Of a stretch of 64,000 bases of DNA, positions 43,355-52,411 are shown piece after piece. How positions within the stretch are numbered: the stretch's first letter is position 1; every line of letters starts with the position of its first letter. The position numbers were made by a program, and so were the translations under genes. The DNA comes from Phycisphaeraceae bacterium. GTDB taxonomy: Bacteria > Planctomycetota > Phycisphaerae > Phycisphaerales > UBA1924. Location of the stretch: the NCBI GenBank assembly GCA_023898685.1, contig CP060234.1, positions 2,480,001 to 2,544,000 on the forward strand, given 5' to 3'. The notes beneath the pieces are model-generated. The model saw only the letters and a list, made by a program, of their open reading frames with translations, was not told the origin of the DNA and ran no database searches.

Positions 43355-44662
43355 ATGGCCAGAGAGTGGCTCGAGAGCATCGTCGACATGCGCCGGGGCG
43401 AACTCATCCCGTCGCTGATGGCCGCGGCGATGTTCTTCTGCCTCCTCTGCGGCTACTTCTTGCTCCGTCCGCTGCGCGACGCGCTGGGGCTCGAGGGGGG
43501 CGTCGACAGCCTGCACGGGCTCTTCCTCGCCACCGTCGGCGTGATGATCGTCGGGAACGTGGCCTACGGCTTCGTCGCGGCCCGCGTGCCGCGGACGGTC
43601 CTCGTGCCGGCGGTATACCTGTTTGCGCTCGCCTCGCTCGCCGTGTTTCTCGTGTACGTCGTGCCGGGGGGGAAGGCGAGCGCCACCGTCGGGCGTGTCT
43701 TCTACGTCTGGCTCAGCGTGTTCAACCTGTTCGCCGTCTCGGTGTTCTGGTCGCTGCTCGCCGATGTGTTCACGCTCGAGCAGGGCAAGCGCCTGTTCGG
43801 CTTCATCGGCGCGGGCGGCACCGGCGGGGCGATCACCGGCTCGTTCTTCGCCTGGACATGGGTGAAGACGATCGGGCCGGCCGGGCTCATGGGAGTCGCG
43901 GCCGGGCTGATCGCCCTGACCGCGGTGCTCGCGCTGCTGCTGAGCCGGCGTGCGACCCGCACGGGCCGCCCCGGCGCGGCGGTGGGGGGCGCCTCGTGGG
44001 CGGGGCTCACCCGCTTGTTCTCCTCGCCCTATCTCGCTGGCATCGGGACGATGGTGCTGTTGTTTACGATCACGTCGACGCTGCTCTACTTCGAGAAGGC
44101 CCGCATCATCTCCCTCGCCGTGGAGGGCCAGGATGAACGGGCGAGCCTGTTCGCAGGCATCGAGTTCGCCGCGCAGACGCTGACAATCCTGCTCCAGATC
44201 TTCCTCACCGGGAGGCTCATGCGTTGGCTGGGCGTCGGGGTGATGCTCGCGGTCGTGCCGCTGATCTCGATCGGGGGTTTCACCGCCCTGGGCCTCGTGC
44301 CCACGCTCACCGTCGTGACCATCTTCGAGGTGACGAGACGGGCCTCGAACTTCGCCCTGACCAAGCCAGCGCGTGAGACGCTGTTCACGGTCGTTCCGCG
44401 CCAGGACAAGTACAAGGCGAAGGCCGCGATCGACACCTTTGTGTACCGTGGAGGCGACACCGTGGGCGCCCTCGCCGACCAGGGCATCGCGGCGATGGGC
44501 TGGGTGATCGCCGCGGTCGCCGTGCCGGTGGGTGTGGTGGGCGTCGCCCTCGCGTGGTGGCTGGGCCGCGCCGAGCGCCGGATGGACCGGGAGACCAAGG
44601 TAGAGTTAGAGTCGGAGACACCGGATCAGGAAAGGGATCGCCATGCAGCAATCGCGTCGTGA
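43355..44662 (+). CDS. NTP/NDP exchange (TLC) / MFS-type transporter
   Basis: A 435-residue protein with about 12 membrane helices. The opening (FFCLLCGYFLLRPLRDALGL) and the segment VTRRASNFALTKPARETLFTVV, then KYKAKAAIDTF, match the Npt/TLC nucleotide-exchange family better than sugar or drug MFS. That family exchanges ATP for ADP in obligate intracellular bacteria and plastids, but related proteins of unknown substrate occur in free-living bacteria. GGGGAG precedes the start. The 3' end overlaps the next gene by 20 nt. Confidence 0.78.
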   Translation: MAREWLESIVDMRRGELIPSLMAAAMFFCLLCGYFLLRPLRDALGLEGGVDSLHGLFLATVGVMIVGNVAYGFVAARVPRTVLVPAVYLFALASLAVFLVYVVPGGKASATVGRVFYVWLSVFNLFAVSVFWSLLADVFTLEQGKRLFGFIGAGGTGGAITGSFFAWTWVKTIGPAGLMGVAAGLIALTAVLALLLSRRATRTGRPGAAVGGASWAGLTRLFSSPYLAGIGTMVLLFTITSTLLYFEKARIISLAVEGQDERASLFAGIEFAAQTLTILLQIFLTGRLMRWLGVGVMLAVVPLISIGGFTALGLVPTLTVVTIFEVTRRASNFALTKPARETLFTVVPRQDKYKAKAAIDTFVYRGGDTVGALADQGIAAMGWVIAAVAVPVGVVGVALAWWLGRAERRMDRETKVELESETPDQERDRHAAIAS

Positions 44663-45815
44663 GTTCATGGTCGGAGCAGCGGGCCTGACGGTGGCCGTCG
44701 TCGCGGGCTCTGCTTTCGCCCGCAATGAGGAACCCTCGAAGAAGCTCAAGATCCTCTTCCTGGGCGGCACGGGCTTCCTGGGGCCCCACACGGTCGAGAT
44801 CCTCAAGGAGCACGGGCACGAGATCACGCTCTTCAACCGCGGCAACCGTGACGAGCTTTTCCCCGACCTCGAGTTCATCCAGGGCAACCGCATCGTCGAC
44901 GTCGATCCGGGCCTCGAGCCCCTCCGCGCGGAGGTTGAAAAGGGCCGGAAGTGGGACGCCGTAATCGATACCGCGAGCGTCCACAGGTGGGTCGAGAACA
45001 GCGCCAGGCTGCTCAAGGACGCCGCCTCGCAGTACGTGTTCATCTCGAGCGTCTCGGCCTACGCGAGCACACCCCCCGACGGCAACAGGGAGACCGACCC
45101 CGTCGCGACCATGCCGGACGAGGAGGCGGACAAGATCGACCGCCTGCCCTACGACATGAACTACTACGGCGCGGTCAAGGCCCGCTCGGAAGCGGCGGCC
45201 GAGAAGTACTTCCCGGGCAAAGCGGCCGTCCTCCGCCCGGGCCTGATCGTCGGGCCCCGCGACTACTCCCACCGCTTCACCTACTGGCCCTGGCGCGTCC
45301 GCGAGGGCGGCGAGGTGCTCGCACCCAACAGCCCGACCGACCCGATCATGTTCGTCGACGTGCGCGACGTCGCGGCCTTCCTCGTCCGCACGATCGAGCA
45401 ACGCACGATGGGCCTCTTCAACGTCAGCGGGCCCACGACGCACGACATGACGATCGGCAAGCTGCTCGACGCGTGCAAGCAGACGACATTCTCGAAGGCG
45501 AACTTCACCTGGGTCGACGCCGACTTCCTCGAGAACCACGACATCCACGGTTGGGTCCAGATGCCGGTCTGGCTTCCACCCACGGGCGAGACCGAGGGCT
45601 TCCACAAGACGCATCTCGATCGCGCCATCGCGGCGGGGCTGACCACGAGGCCCGTCACCGAGACGATCCGCGACACGCTGGCGTGGTTCGACAAGTGGCG
45701 GAACGAGGCGAAGGACACCAGGGGCTACGAGTACAAGCCGGGCGAGAATGCGCCGGGCGTGAGTTCCGAGCAGGAGGCGAAGGTGCTCGCGGAGTGGAAG
45801 TCGCGCGAGGGTTGA
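44643..45815 (+). CDS. Tat-exported NAD-dependent epimerase/dehydratase-like protein
   Basis: A 390-residue short-chain dehydrogenase-like protein with a Tat signal (QQSRREFMVGAAGLTVAVVA). The NAD-binding loop is FLGGTGFLGPHTVEIL. VFISSVSAYAS and YYGAVKARSE supply the Ser and YxxxK-like catalytic positions (Tyr-Gly-Ala-Val-Lys). Exported Rossmann enzymes of this kind are common in planctomycetes; the substrate is unknown. Its start overlaps the transporter gene by 20 nt, so they are probably cotranscribed. GGAAAGG precedes the ATG. Confidence 0.85.
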   Translation: MQQSRREFMVGAAGLTVAVVAGSAFARNEEPSKKLKILFLGGTGFLGPHTVEILKEHGHEITLFNRGNRDELFPDLEFIQGNRIVDVDPGLEPLRAEVEKGRKWDAVIDTASVHRWVENSARLLKDAASQYVFISSVSAYASTPPDGNRETDPVATMPDEEADKIDRLPYDMNYYGAVKARSEAAAEKYFPGKAAVLRPGLIVGPRDYSHRFTYWPWRVREGGEVLAPNSPTDPIMFVDVRDVAAFLVRTIEQRTMGLFNVSGPTTHDMTIGKLLDACKQTTFSKANFTWVDADFLENHDIHGWVQMPVWLPPTGETEGFHKTHLDRAIAAGLTTRPVTETIRDTLAWFDKWRNEAKDTRGYEYKPGENAPGVSSEQEAKVLAEWKSREG

Positions 45816-45842
45816 TCGCCAGAGTGGCGTGGAAAGCCCAAT

Positions 45843-45908
45843 ACGAGCCCGAAGTGCAAGCGAGGGAGGCTTGTGCGTGTTCGTCCCTCGCTCGCGCTTC
45901 GGGCTCGT
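45843..45908. repeat. Palindromic repeat (family C, copy 4)
   Basis: ACGAGCCCGAAGTGCAAGCG (arm 45843-45867) faces TCCCTCGCTCGCGCTTCGGG (arm 45884-45908) with a 16-nt loop. It could also stop transcription after the epimerase gene. Confidence 0.75.
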
Positions 45909-46025
45909 CCCGTTTGCGCGCGTGGTACGCCGGAGGCGATCGGGATCGAGGTCGAGACCGCGTCGATTCCCGTCTGGTACGATCGTCCTGCCGCCCAATC
46001 GCGTCGATTGCTCAGGGGAGTCCCC

Positions 46026-47720
46026 ATGCCGATCTCACGCCGACTCGCCTGCTTTCTTGGCTTGCTCCTCGCCGTCGTCATTCCGCCAGCCAGCGCCGCC
46101 GACACCATCCCGGTCACCATCACCGTCGATGCTTCGCACACCTTGGGCCCGCTCCGCGAGATCTGGCGTTTCTTCGGTGCCGACGAGCCCAACTACGCCT
46201 ACGCCCCCAACGGCGCCAAGCTGCTTGGCGAACTGGGTGAGCTCAGGCCCGGGCGGGTCTACTTCCGCGCGCACAATCTGCTGACCTCGGGCGACGGCTC
46301 ATGGGGCCTCAAGTGGGGCTCGACGAACGTCTACACCGAGGACGAAGAAGGCCGGCCCGTCTACGACTGGACCATCGTCGACCGGATCTTCGACACCTAT
46401 CTCGCCCGGGGCGTGCGCCCCTACGTCGAGGTGGGCTTCATGCCCGAAGCCCTCTCGGCCCATCCCACGCCCTACCGGCACAACTGGAAGCAGGGCGATC
46501 CCTACGAGAGGATCTTCACCGGCTGGGCCTACCCCCCGAAGGACTACGAGAAATGGGGCGAACTGGTCGAGCAGTGGGTCCGCCACTGCGTGGAACGCTA
46601 CGGCGCCGATGAGGTCTCCCAGTGGTACTGGGAGACCTGGAACGAGGCGAACGCGGGCTACTGGCAGGGATCCGACGGCGACTATCTCAAGCTGCACGAC
46701 TACACGGTGGCCGCGATCCGCCGCGCTCTGTCCACAGCCCGCATCGGTGGGGCCGACACCGCGGGCCACGGCGGCGAGTTCACACGCCGATTCCTCGAGC
46801 ATTCCCTCCGAGGCGTCAACTTCGCCAAGCCCGACACCCGGGGCACGCCCATCGACTTCATCTCGTTCCACGCGAAGGGCGAGCCCGAGTTCGTCGAGGG
46901 GCACGTCCGCATGAACATGGCCCGCCAGCTCCGCACGATCGACTGGGGCTTCGCGATGATCGGCGAGTACGAGCACCTCAGAGATCTGCCCATCGTCATC
47001 GGCGAGTCCGACCCGGAGGGCTGCGCCGCGTGCCGGGGTGAGCGGCAGGGATACCGCAATGGCACGATGTACTCGTCGTACACCGCCGCCTGCTTTGCCC
47101 GCACGCAGGACCTCGCCGATCGGCATGGCGTCAATCTCGAGGGGGCGCTGACCTGGGCTTTCGAGTTTGAGGACCAGCCCATCTTCGCGGGCTTCAGAGC
47201 CCTCGCGACCCACGGCATCGACAAGCCGGTGCTCAACGTGTTCCGCATGTTCAGCAAGATGAGCGGCGAGCGGATCGAGGCCGAGAGCGACCACGCAAGG
47301 TCATTGAACGACATGCTGGAGCACAGCGTGCGAGACGACCCCGACATCGCGGCGTTCGCGAGCCGCGACGGGGACCGAGTCAGCGTCATGGTGTGGCACT
47401 ACCACGACGACGACTTGCCGGGCCCGGACGCCGAGATCGAGATCCGGCTCAAGGGACTGAGGGAGACGCTATCGCCGCTCACGGTGCGGCAGTACCGCAT
47501 CGACCGCACGCACAGCAACGCCTACACCGCATGGCTCGACATGGGCTCACCCCCGGAACCCACGCCGGCCCAGCAGGAACTGCTCGAGGCGGCGGGCCAG
47601 CTTGCGGAACTCTCCGAGCCAGACGCCATCATCATCCGCGGCGTCGTCGGGCTGCGATTCAACCTGCCCCGCCAGGGCGTTTCGCTGTTCGTGTTCGAGC
47701 CCGCTCGGGCGCAGCCCTGA
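46026..47720 (+). CDS. Secreted GH39-family glycoside hydrolase
   Basis: A 564-residue protein with a signal peptide (SRRLACFLGLLLAVVIPPAS). The (beta/alpha)8 barrel carries the acid/base in WYWETWNEAN (Glu207) and the nucleophile in IVIGESDPEG (Glu327). GH39 enzymes are mostly beta-xylosidases or alpha-iduronidases, so xylan or a related polysaccharide is the likely target. A C-terminal beta domain of about 120 residues follows. TACGAT near 45978 may be its -10. Its stop abuts that of the convergent DNRLRE gene. Confidence 0.88.
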   Translation: MPISRRLACFLGLLLAVVIPPASAADTIPVTITVDASHTLGPLREIWRFFGADEPNYAYAPNGAKLLGELGELRPGRVYFRAHNLLTSGDGSWGLKWGSTNVYTEDEEGRPVYDWTIVDRIFDTYLARGVRPYVEVGFMPEALSAHPTPYRHNWKQGDPYERIFTGWAYPPKDYEKWGELVEQWVRHCVERYGADEVSQWYWETWNEANAGYWQGSDGDYLKLHDYTVAAIRRALSTARIGGADTAGHGGEFTRRFLEHSLRGVNFAKPDTRGTPIDFISFHAKGEPEFVEGHVRMNMARQLRTIDWGFAMIGEYEHLRDLPIVIGESDPEGCAACRGERQGYRNGTMYSSYTAACFARTQDLADRHGVNLEGALTWAFEFEDQPIFAGFRALATHGIDKPVLNVFRMFSKMSGERIEAESDHARSLNDMLEHSVRDDPDIAAFASRDGDRVSVMVWHYHDDDLPGPDAEIEIRLKGLRETLSPLTVRQYRIDRTHSNAYTAWLDMGSPPEPTPAQQELLEAAGQLAELSEPDAIIIRGVVGLRFNLPRQGVSLFVFEPARAQP

Positions 47721-48599
47721 TCAGGGACACCCCGCGATAAACGAAGCGATGAACGCCTGCACGTCCGCCAGGTCGAGCACACCCGCGGGCGGCGCGAGGT
47801 CGGCGAGCAGGTCACCCGAAACAAATGCCGCGATGAACGTCTGCACGTCCGCCAGATCGAGCACCCCGAACGGCTCGGCCAGGTCGGCCGGGCACGGGTT
47901 GTTCTCGGTGTAGAACACAGCGAGTTCGGGCCGAGCGCTGGTGATGGGGCTGGTGCGGCTCTCGAAGCGGCGGGCGTTGCGCGTGCCCGACTCCTGGCCA
48001 CGGATGATCCACCCGAAGTTCGCCGCCGGGTTGTCGAGCCAGCCCTGCACGTCGGCAGCCATCTGCACGCTCTCAAAGAGATAGAACTGGTTGGGCGCAC
48101 CGATGGTTGTGAACCCGCTCGACGCCGGCACGAAATCGCCCCCCGGCGTGGTCCACGTGGGCGAGGGTCCGCCCGGGACGTAGAACCGGTAGAGCCAGGT
48201 CGCGTCGTTTGCGGTCGCGGGGGCGCCGCCGCCCTCGTTGCCACTCGGGTTGGATGTGCCCTCGCCCCAGTCGGCGAGCACCCGGCTCACCGTCGCGGTG
48301 ATCAAGCCCCCGCTCGAGGCCCGGCTGCAGAACAGCGAGAGCTGCGCCCCCTCGATCGTCGCCCCCGCGGGCACGGCCGAGGCGATGTCGAAGTGGATGA
48401 GCGCCCGCTTGATATTGCCCTGGGCGTTCGAGCCGATGTGGAAGTACTCGCCCGCCCCGTTGGCCGTATCGCCGAAGTCGTTCTCGAGCAGCGTGCAATC
48501 ACGGTCGGCGGCGATCAGCACGACCGACGGCCCGGCTGTCACGATGCTGGTCAGAGATCCGGCAAGGGCGGCCGCGAGAATCAGGGTGCATTTCGACAT
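47721..48599 (-). CDS. Secreted DNRLRE protein with dockerin-like tail
   Basis: A 292-residue protein with a signal peptide (SKCTLILAAALAGSLTSIVT). A DNRLRE-type beta domain follows (DCTLLENDFGDTANGAGEYF, RALIHFDIASAVPAGATIEG). The tail holds two short repeats (CPADLAEPFGVLDLADVQTF and LLADLAPPAGVLDLADVQAF), a dockerin-like module common in Phycisphaerae. It probably displays or attaches the protein outside the cell. GGAG lies before the ATG at 48599. It is convergent with GH39 with no gap. Confidence 0.82.
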   Translation of the reverse strand: MSKCTLILAAALAGSLTSIVTAGPSVVLIAADRDCTLLENDFGDTANGAGEYFHIGSNAQGNIKRALIHFDIASAVPAGATIEGAQLSLFCSRASSGGLITATVSRVLADWGEGTSNPSGNEGGGAPATANDATWLYRFYVPGGPSPTWTTPGGDFVPASSGFTTIGAPNQFYLFESVQMAADVQGWLDNPAANFGWIIRGQESGTRNARRFESRTSPITSARPELAVFYTENNPCPADLAEPFGVLDLADVQTFIAAFVSGDLLADLAPPAGVLDLADVQAFIASFIAGCP

Positions 48600-48743
48600 C
48601 GCTCGTCTCCTGTCAGCGTTCCCAGATTCGGTGGACGCTCCCATATCCTCTCGCGGAATGCGCCCGGATCAAGCCCGAATCCAGATCTTCCCGCGGCGAC
48701 GGACGATTGACGCCACGGAGTGCCCGTTGTCCAATAATCACAT

Positions 48744-49487
48744 ATGAAGATCATCAGAATCCGCCACGGCGTCGCGATCGAGCTCCCCACCGGCACGGCC
48801 CTGCCGATCCGCCACATCATCGGCATCGGGCGGAACTACGCCGCCCACGCCGCCGAGCAGGGGGCGGCGGTGCCCGAGCGGCCCATGACTTTCTGCAAGA
48901 ACCCCGCCGCGGCGTGCGTCGATGGTGACGACATCGTGATCCCCGCTTGCTGCTGGGATGAAGAGACCGGCGGCGGGGGCGAGGGGCGGAGCCGGGGCCA
49001 GGTCGACTACGAGGCCGAGCTCGCCGTCGTGCTGGGCGAGGCGGTGAAGGACGCGACCGAGGCCGAGGCGGCGTCGGCGGTGCTGGGGTACTGCGGCGCC
49101 AACGACGTCTCCGCCCGCTGGTGGCAGAAGCAGGGGAGCGGGGGCCAGTTCAACCGGGGCAAGGGCTTCGACACGTTCTGCCCGCTGGGGCCCACGCTCG
49201 TGTCGGCGGGCGAGATCGCCGATCCCCAGGCGCTGAGGGTGCAATGCCGGGTGAACGGCGAGACGATGCAGGACGGGACCACGGCCGACATGATCCACCC
49301 GGTGGCGTCGCTGATCGCGGAACTGAGCCGGGGAACGACGCTGGTGCCCGGCACGGTGATCCTGACCGGCACCCCCAGCGGCGTGGGGATGAGCCGAGAT
49401 CCGAAGTTCTTCCTCCAGCCGGGCGACACGGTCGAGGTCGAGATCGACGGGATCGGCGTGCTGAAGAACGGGGTCGTTGCGGAGTGA
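48744..49487 (+). CDS. Fumarylacetoacetate hydrolase family protein
   Basis: A 247-residue FAH-superfamily enzyme that cleaves C-C bonds or decarboxylates dicarboxylic or oxo acids. The metal-site stretch VDYEAELAVVLGEAVKDATE and the family signatures GYCGANDVSARWWQK, RGKGFDTFCPLGP and VILTGTPSGVG are intact. Substrate unknown; oxaloacetate or acylpyruvate is typical for this size. The AT-rich AATAATCACAT directly before the ATG suggests a promoter very close to the start. smpB follows 33 bp downstream. Confidence 0.9.
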   Translation: MKIIRIRHGVAIELPTGTALPIRHIIGIGRNYAAHAAEQGAAVPERPMTFCKNPAAACVDGDDIVIPACCWDEETGGGGEGRSRGQVDYEAELAVVLGEAVKDATEAEAASAVLGYCGANDVSARWWQKQGSGGQFNRGKGFDTFCPLGPTLVSAGEIADPQALRVQCRVNGETMQDGTTADMIHPVASLIAELSRGTTLVPGTVILTGTPSGVGMSRDPKFFLQPGDTVEVEIDGIGVLKNGVVAE

Positions 49488-49504
49488 TGCGACGGTGGGG
49501 CGGC

Positions 49505-49510
49505 TATCGT
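49505..49510 (+). promoter_or_regulatory. -10 element of a probable near-leaderless promoter (smpB)
   Basis: TATCGT preceded by GC, 10 nt before the ATG at 49521; no Shine-Dalgarno sequence. Confidence 0.4.
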
Positions 49511-49520
49511 CCCGCTCCAC

Positions 49521-50000
49521 ATGGCCAAGTCCGGCAAACATCACAAAAAGTCCGACACCCCGACGATCGAGAACCGGCGGGCGCGGCACGACTACTTCAT
49601 TTCCGACACGCTCGAGGTGGGCATCCGGCTCGTCGGCACGGAGGTCAAGGCGGTCCGCGACGGCAAGGCCTCGCTCAAGGAGGGCTACGTGAGCGTCGAG
49701 AACGGGCAGCTCACCCTCCACAACGTCAACATCGGCGAGTACCCTCCCGCGGGCCAGCTCCAGCACGCGATGGTCCGCCGCCGCCGCCTGCTGGCCCACC
49801 GGCGCGAGATCAAGAGGCTGGCCCGCCAGGTCGAGCAGAAGGGCGTCACCCTCGTTCCCCTCAAGCTCTACTTCAAGGACTCGTGGGCCAAGCTCCTCAT
49901 CGGCCTGGGCACGGGCAAGGCCCAGCACGACAAACGCCAGTCGATCAAGGAGCGCGACATGGAACGCGACATCCGCCGCGCGATGAGCCGGCGGGCGTGA
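49521..50000 (+). CDS. smpB: SsrA-binding protein SmpB
   Basis: A 159-residue partner of tmRNA in rescue of stalled ribosomes. Signatures are ENRRARHDYFISDTLEVGIR, LVGTEVKAVRDGKASLKEGY and KLYFKDSWAKLLIGLGTGK. The basic C-terminal tail that mimics a codon in the decoding centre is present (KRQSIKERDMERDIRRAMSR). No tmRNA gene was found nearby. Confidence 0.96.
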   Translation: MAKSGKHHKKSDTPTIENRRARHDYFISDTLEVGIRLVGTEVKAVRDGKASLKEGYVSVENGQLTLHNVNIGEYPPAGQLQHAMVRRRRLLAHRREIKRLARQVEQKGVTLVPLKLYFKDSWAKLLIGLGTGKAQHDKRQSIKERDMERDIRRAMSRRA

Positions 50001-50016
50001 TCATCCGTGGGGGCCG

Positions 50017-51192
50017 CTAGGGGCACCCCGCGCTGAAGCTCGTCACGAACGTCACTACGTCCGCGAGATCGGCGATGTCGTGCGGCTCGGCGAGCGCCTG
50101 GGCCCGGCCGTCCAGATCCGGGTTCAGGAAGCTGAACACGAACGCCGTGACGTCCGCCAGATCCAGCAGCCCGTACGGCTCGGCGAAATCGGCGGCGCAG
50201 TTGGGGCATGCGCCCAGGCGGAGCACCTGGACGCCCCCCCGGTTCATCGCGACGTAGGCGAAGCCGCCGCTCGCCGCGACCGAGACCGCGGATCGGGGCG
50301 TGGTGAACCCGCCCGCGAGAGCGGGTGCGTCCGGGTCCGCGGCGTCGAAGGCCTCGATCCCCGTGTGCATGTCGGCGAGCAGCAGGCTGTCGCCCGCGAC
50401 GGCCACCGCCCGGGCCAGGCCCGGCGTGTCGACCTCGTCGACGAGCGCCGGCAGGAGCGGGAATGAGACGTCCGCGACCAGGAGCCCCCCGTCGGACTGC
50501 GCGACGTAGAGACGCTGGGCCTCGGACGCAATCGCGAGGCCCCGGGCCGGGCCGGACGTCGCGAGTTGATCGGTGAAGATCGGGATCGGGGGCACGGTCA
50601 GGTCGAGCGTGAACAGGCCCTGGTAGCCCCCCGCGACGTAGACGGTGCTGCCATGAATGAGCACACCCAGATTCACCACCCCGGTGTTGAAGAACGAGAC
50701 CTGGGCCGGGTTCGCCGGGTCGGTGACGTCGATCAGGTTGACCATGTCGCCGTAAACCGCCGCGGCGAGCGGGCCCTGCACATCGACCGCGACGCTGGGC
50801 AGCGCGAGCGAGCCGAGCAGGGCGGGGCTCGCCGGGTCAGAAACATCGAGGATCAGCAGGCCCCCGTCGGCCCCATCGGCGAGGCAGGCGATGCCGCCCT
50901 CGATCGCGATGTCGCTCGCGTGCCCCGGCGTGGGGTACTCGGCGAGAAGCACCGGCGAGGCCGGGTCCGAAACGTCGAAGATCCGCAGCCCGGTCTCGGT
51001 CTCTTCAAGGATCGAGTCCTCGAGCACGTAGAGCACGTCACCCACCGCCTCCACGTCGCGCACGAACGTAGAGCTCTCGATCGTCGCGAGCGGCTCGGGG
51101 TCGCAGAGATCGGGCTGGGCGGAGGCGTCCGCCGCGGCTCCGGTGAGGGCGAGCGTCATCGCGAGGCTGAGATGGGTGTGTGTGCGTCGCAT
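50017..51192 (-). CDS. Secreted LVIVD-repeat protein with dockerin-like tail
   Basis: A 391-residue protein with a signal peptide (HLSLAMTLALTGAAADASAQ). At least five LVIVD-type beta-propeller repeats follow (GLRIFDVSDPASPVLLAEYP, GLLILDVSDPASPALLGSLA, MVNLIDVTDPANPAQVSFFN). The last 65 residues are the two-repeat dockerin-like module (CAADFAEPYGLLDLADVTAF, then HDIADLADVVTFVTSFSAGC). It is nearly identical, also in DNA, to the tail of the gene at 52412. Probably a cell-surface adhesin or scaffold part. Confidence 0.82.
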   Translation of the reverse strand: MRRTHTHLSLAMTLALTGAAADASAQPDLCDPEPLATIESSTFVRDVEAVGDVLYVLEDSILEETETGLRIFDVSDPASPVLLAEYPTPGHASDIAIEGGIACLADGADGGLLILDVSDPASPALLGSLALPSVAVDVQGPLAAAVYGDMVNLIDVTDPANPAQVSFFNTGVVNLGVLIHGSTVYVAGGYQGLFTLDLTVPPIPIFTDQLATSGPARGLAIASEAQRLYVAQSDGGLLVADVSFPLLPALVDEVDTPGLARAVAVAGDSLLLADMHTGIEAFDAADPDAPALAGGFTTPRSAVSVAASGGFAYVAMNRGGVQVLRLGACPNCAADFAEPYGLLDLADVTAFVFSFLNPDLDGRAQALAEPHDIADLADVVTFVTSFSAGCP

Positions 51193-51203
51193 CGCTCGCC
51201 TGC

Positions 51204-52304
51204 TTAGTCGCACCAGGTGCTGGTGTCGGTCTCGTCCCCGCCCGTGTCGACGCCCTCGAGCCCGCCCCGCGTCCACTTGTAGCAGCCGGGGAAGTAGGTG
51301 TTGCCGTTCGGGTTACCGTCGTAGGTCGGGAAATACCGGGTGTCGATCGATTCGTACAACAGATCGGCGGAAGCGGTCATGTCGCAAGGGGCACCCGCGT
51401 CCCAGCCCGGGTTCGCGTCGGCGGTCGCGACGCGCCGAACCGACCCGTCGAAGAACAGCACGTTGACGCTCGCCTCCGGGTCGGCGTAGTACCGCCCGGC
51501 GTTGCCCGATCCCTCCGAGTAGTCATACTCCTCGTGGTAGAACACCTTGAGGGCGGGGAAAGCAACGTCGGCCATCGGCTGGCGACCCAGCCGGCTGGGG
51601 TCAACAACCAGCAGCGAGCCGCCGTCGGACGGGTGGAGACCGAGGTTGCCGTACTCGTCGGGCCGGCTGGTCGTCCACGCGTAGTAGGTGCACTGGTAGC
51701 TGGAGCCGTACGCCCAGTACTTGACGACCCTCGATGTCGTCCAACTGCTGTCCGCCTCGCAGTACTGGGGGAGGCCCGCCGGCAGATCCGCGAAGTCGTA
51801 TGGGTTCGCCTGGAACTCCTGGTGGTGCACGTCGAGCGGGCTGACGAAGGTCGGTTCGGGAAGCCCGCCACCGAGGTCGTCGGCGAGCGGGAGGTGGTTG
51901 TAGCGCCGGTGCGGAAGGCGGCTGTAGTTCACCGGCAGCCGACGTGGGCCGCTGGCGTCGAAGCGCCCCGTCGCCTTGCGGCAGATCGCCGCCTGCTGGA
52001 GCTGCGCGGCTACGAGGTTGTCAGACGCCGTCGCGGCATCACCGCCCCCAAGGTCGTACAACGGCGGGTCCGAGCCGCCGTGCCCTTCCCAGTCATACCC
52101 CGCGATCAGTCCGTCGTTCTCCGCGGCCGCCTCGCCGTTCGCCACGCCCATCTGGCGGAGGTTCGCCCGCGAGCCCTCCAGCCCCGCCGCCGTCCGGCTC
52201 ACGCCGACCGCGGGGAACGCGATCGCGAGCAGCATCGCGGCGACCGCGACCACGATGAGCAACTCGACGAGAGTGAAAGCGCGGCGGCGCGTGACCCGGC
52301 CCAT
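51204..52304 (-). CDS. Pseudopilin-like protein (prepilin N-terminus)
   Basis: A 366-residue protein with a type IV prepilin signal: RRRAFTLVELLIVVAVAAML, cleaved before Phe, and the Glu at position 5. The body is large and Tyr/Ser-rich, and ends with NVLFFDGSVRRV, the H-X9-DG-like mark of planctomycete pseudopilins. These are thought to act in a type II-like secretion system. GGAGGTG lies before the ATG at 52304. It lies between two secreted dockerin-tailed proteins on the same strand. Confidence 0.87.
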   Translation of the reverse strand: MGRVTRRRAFTLVELLIVVAVAAMLLAIAFPAVGVSRTAAGLEGSRANLRQMGVANGEAAAENDGLIAGYDWEGHGGSDPPLYDLGGGDAATASDNLVAAQLQQAAICRKATGRFDASGPRRLPVNYSRLPHRRYNHLPLADDLGGGLPEPTFVSPLDVHHQEFQANPYDFADLPAGLPQYCEADSSWTTSRVVKYWAYGSSYQCTYYAWTTSRPDEYGNLGLHPSDGGSLLVVDPSRLGRQPMADVAFPALKVFYHEEYDYSEGSGNAGRYYADPEASVNVLFFDGSVRRVATADANPGWDAGAPCDMTASADLLYESIDTRYFPTYDGNPNGNTYFPGCYKWTRGGLEGVDTGGDETDTSTWCD

Positions 52305-52411
52305 GAACACCTCCGCTCGCGGAACTCTGTCCCGGAGTCTACCACGCCTCCGCCCGAACACCAGCCTCTTGCCGCGAACCGAGTTCGCGAGGTCCGATCA
52401 GACCCAAGCGG

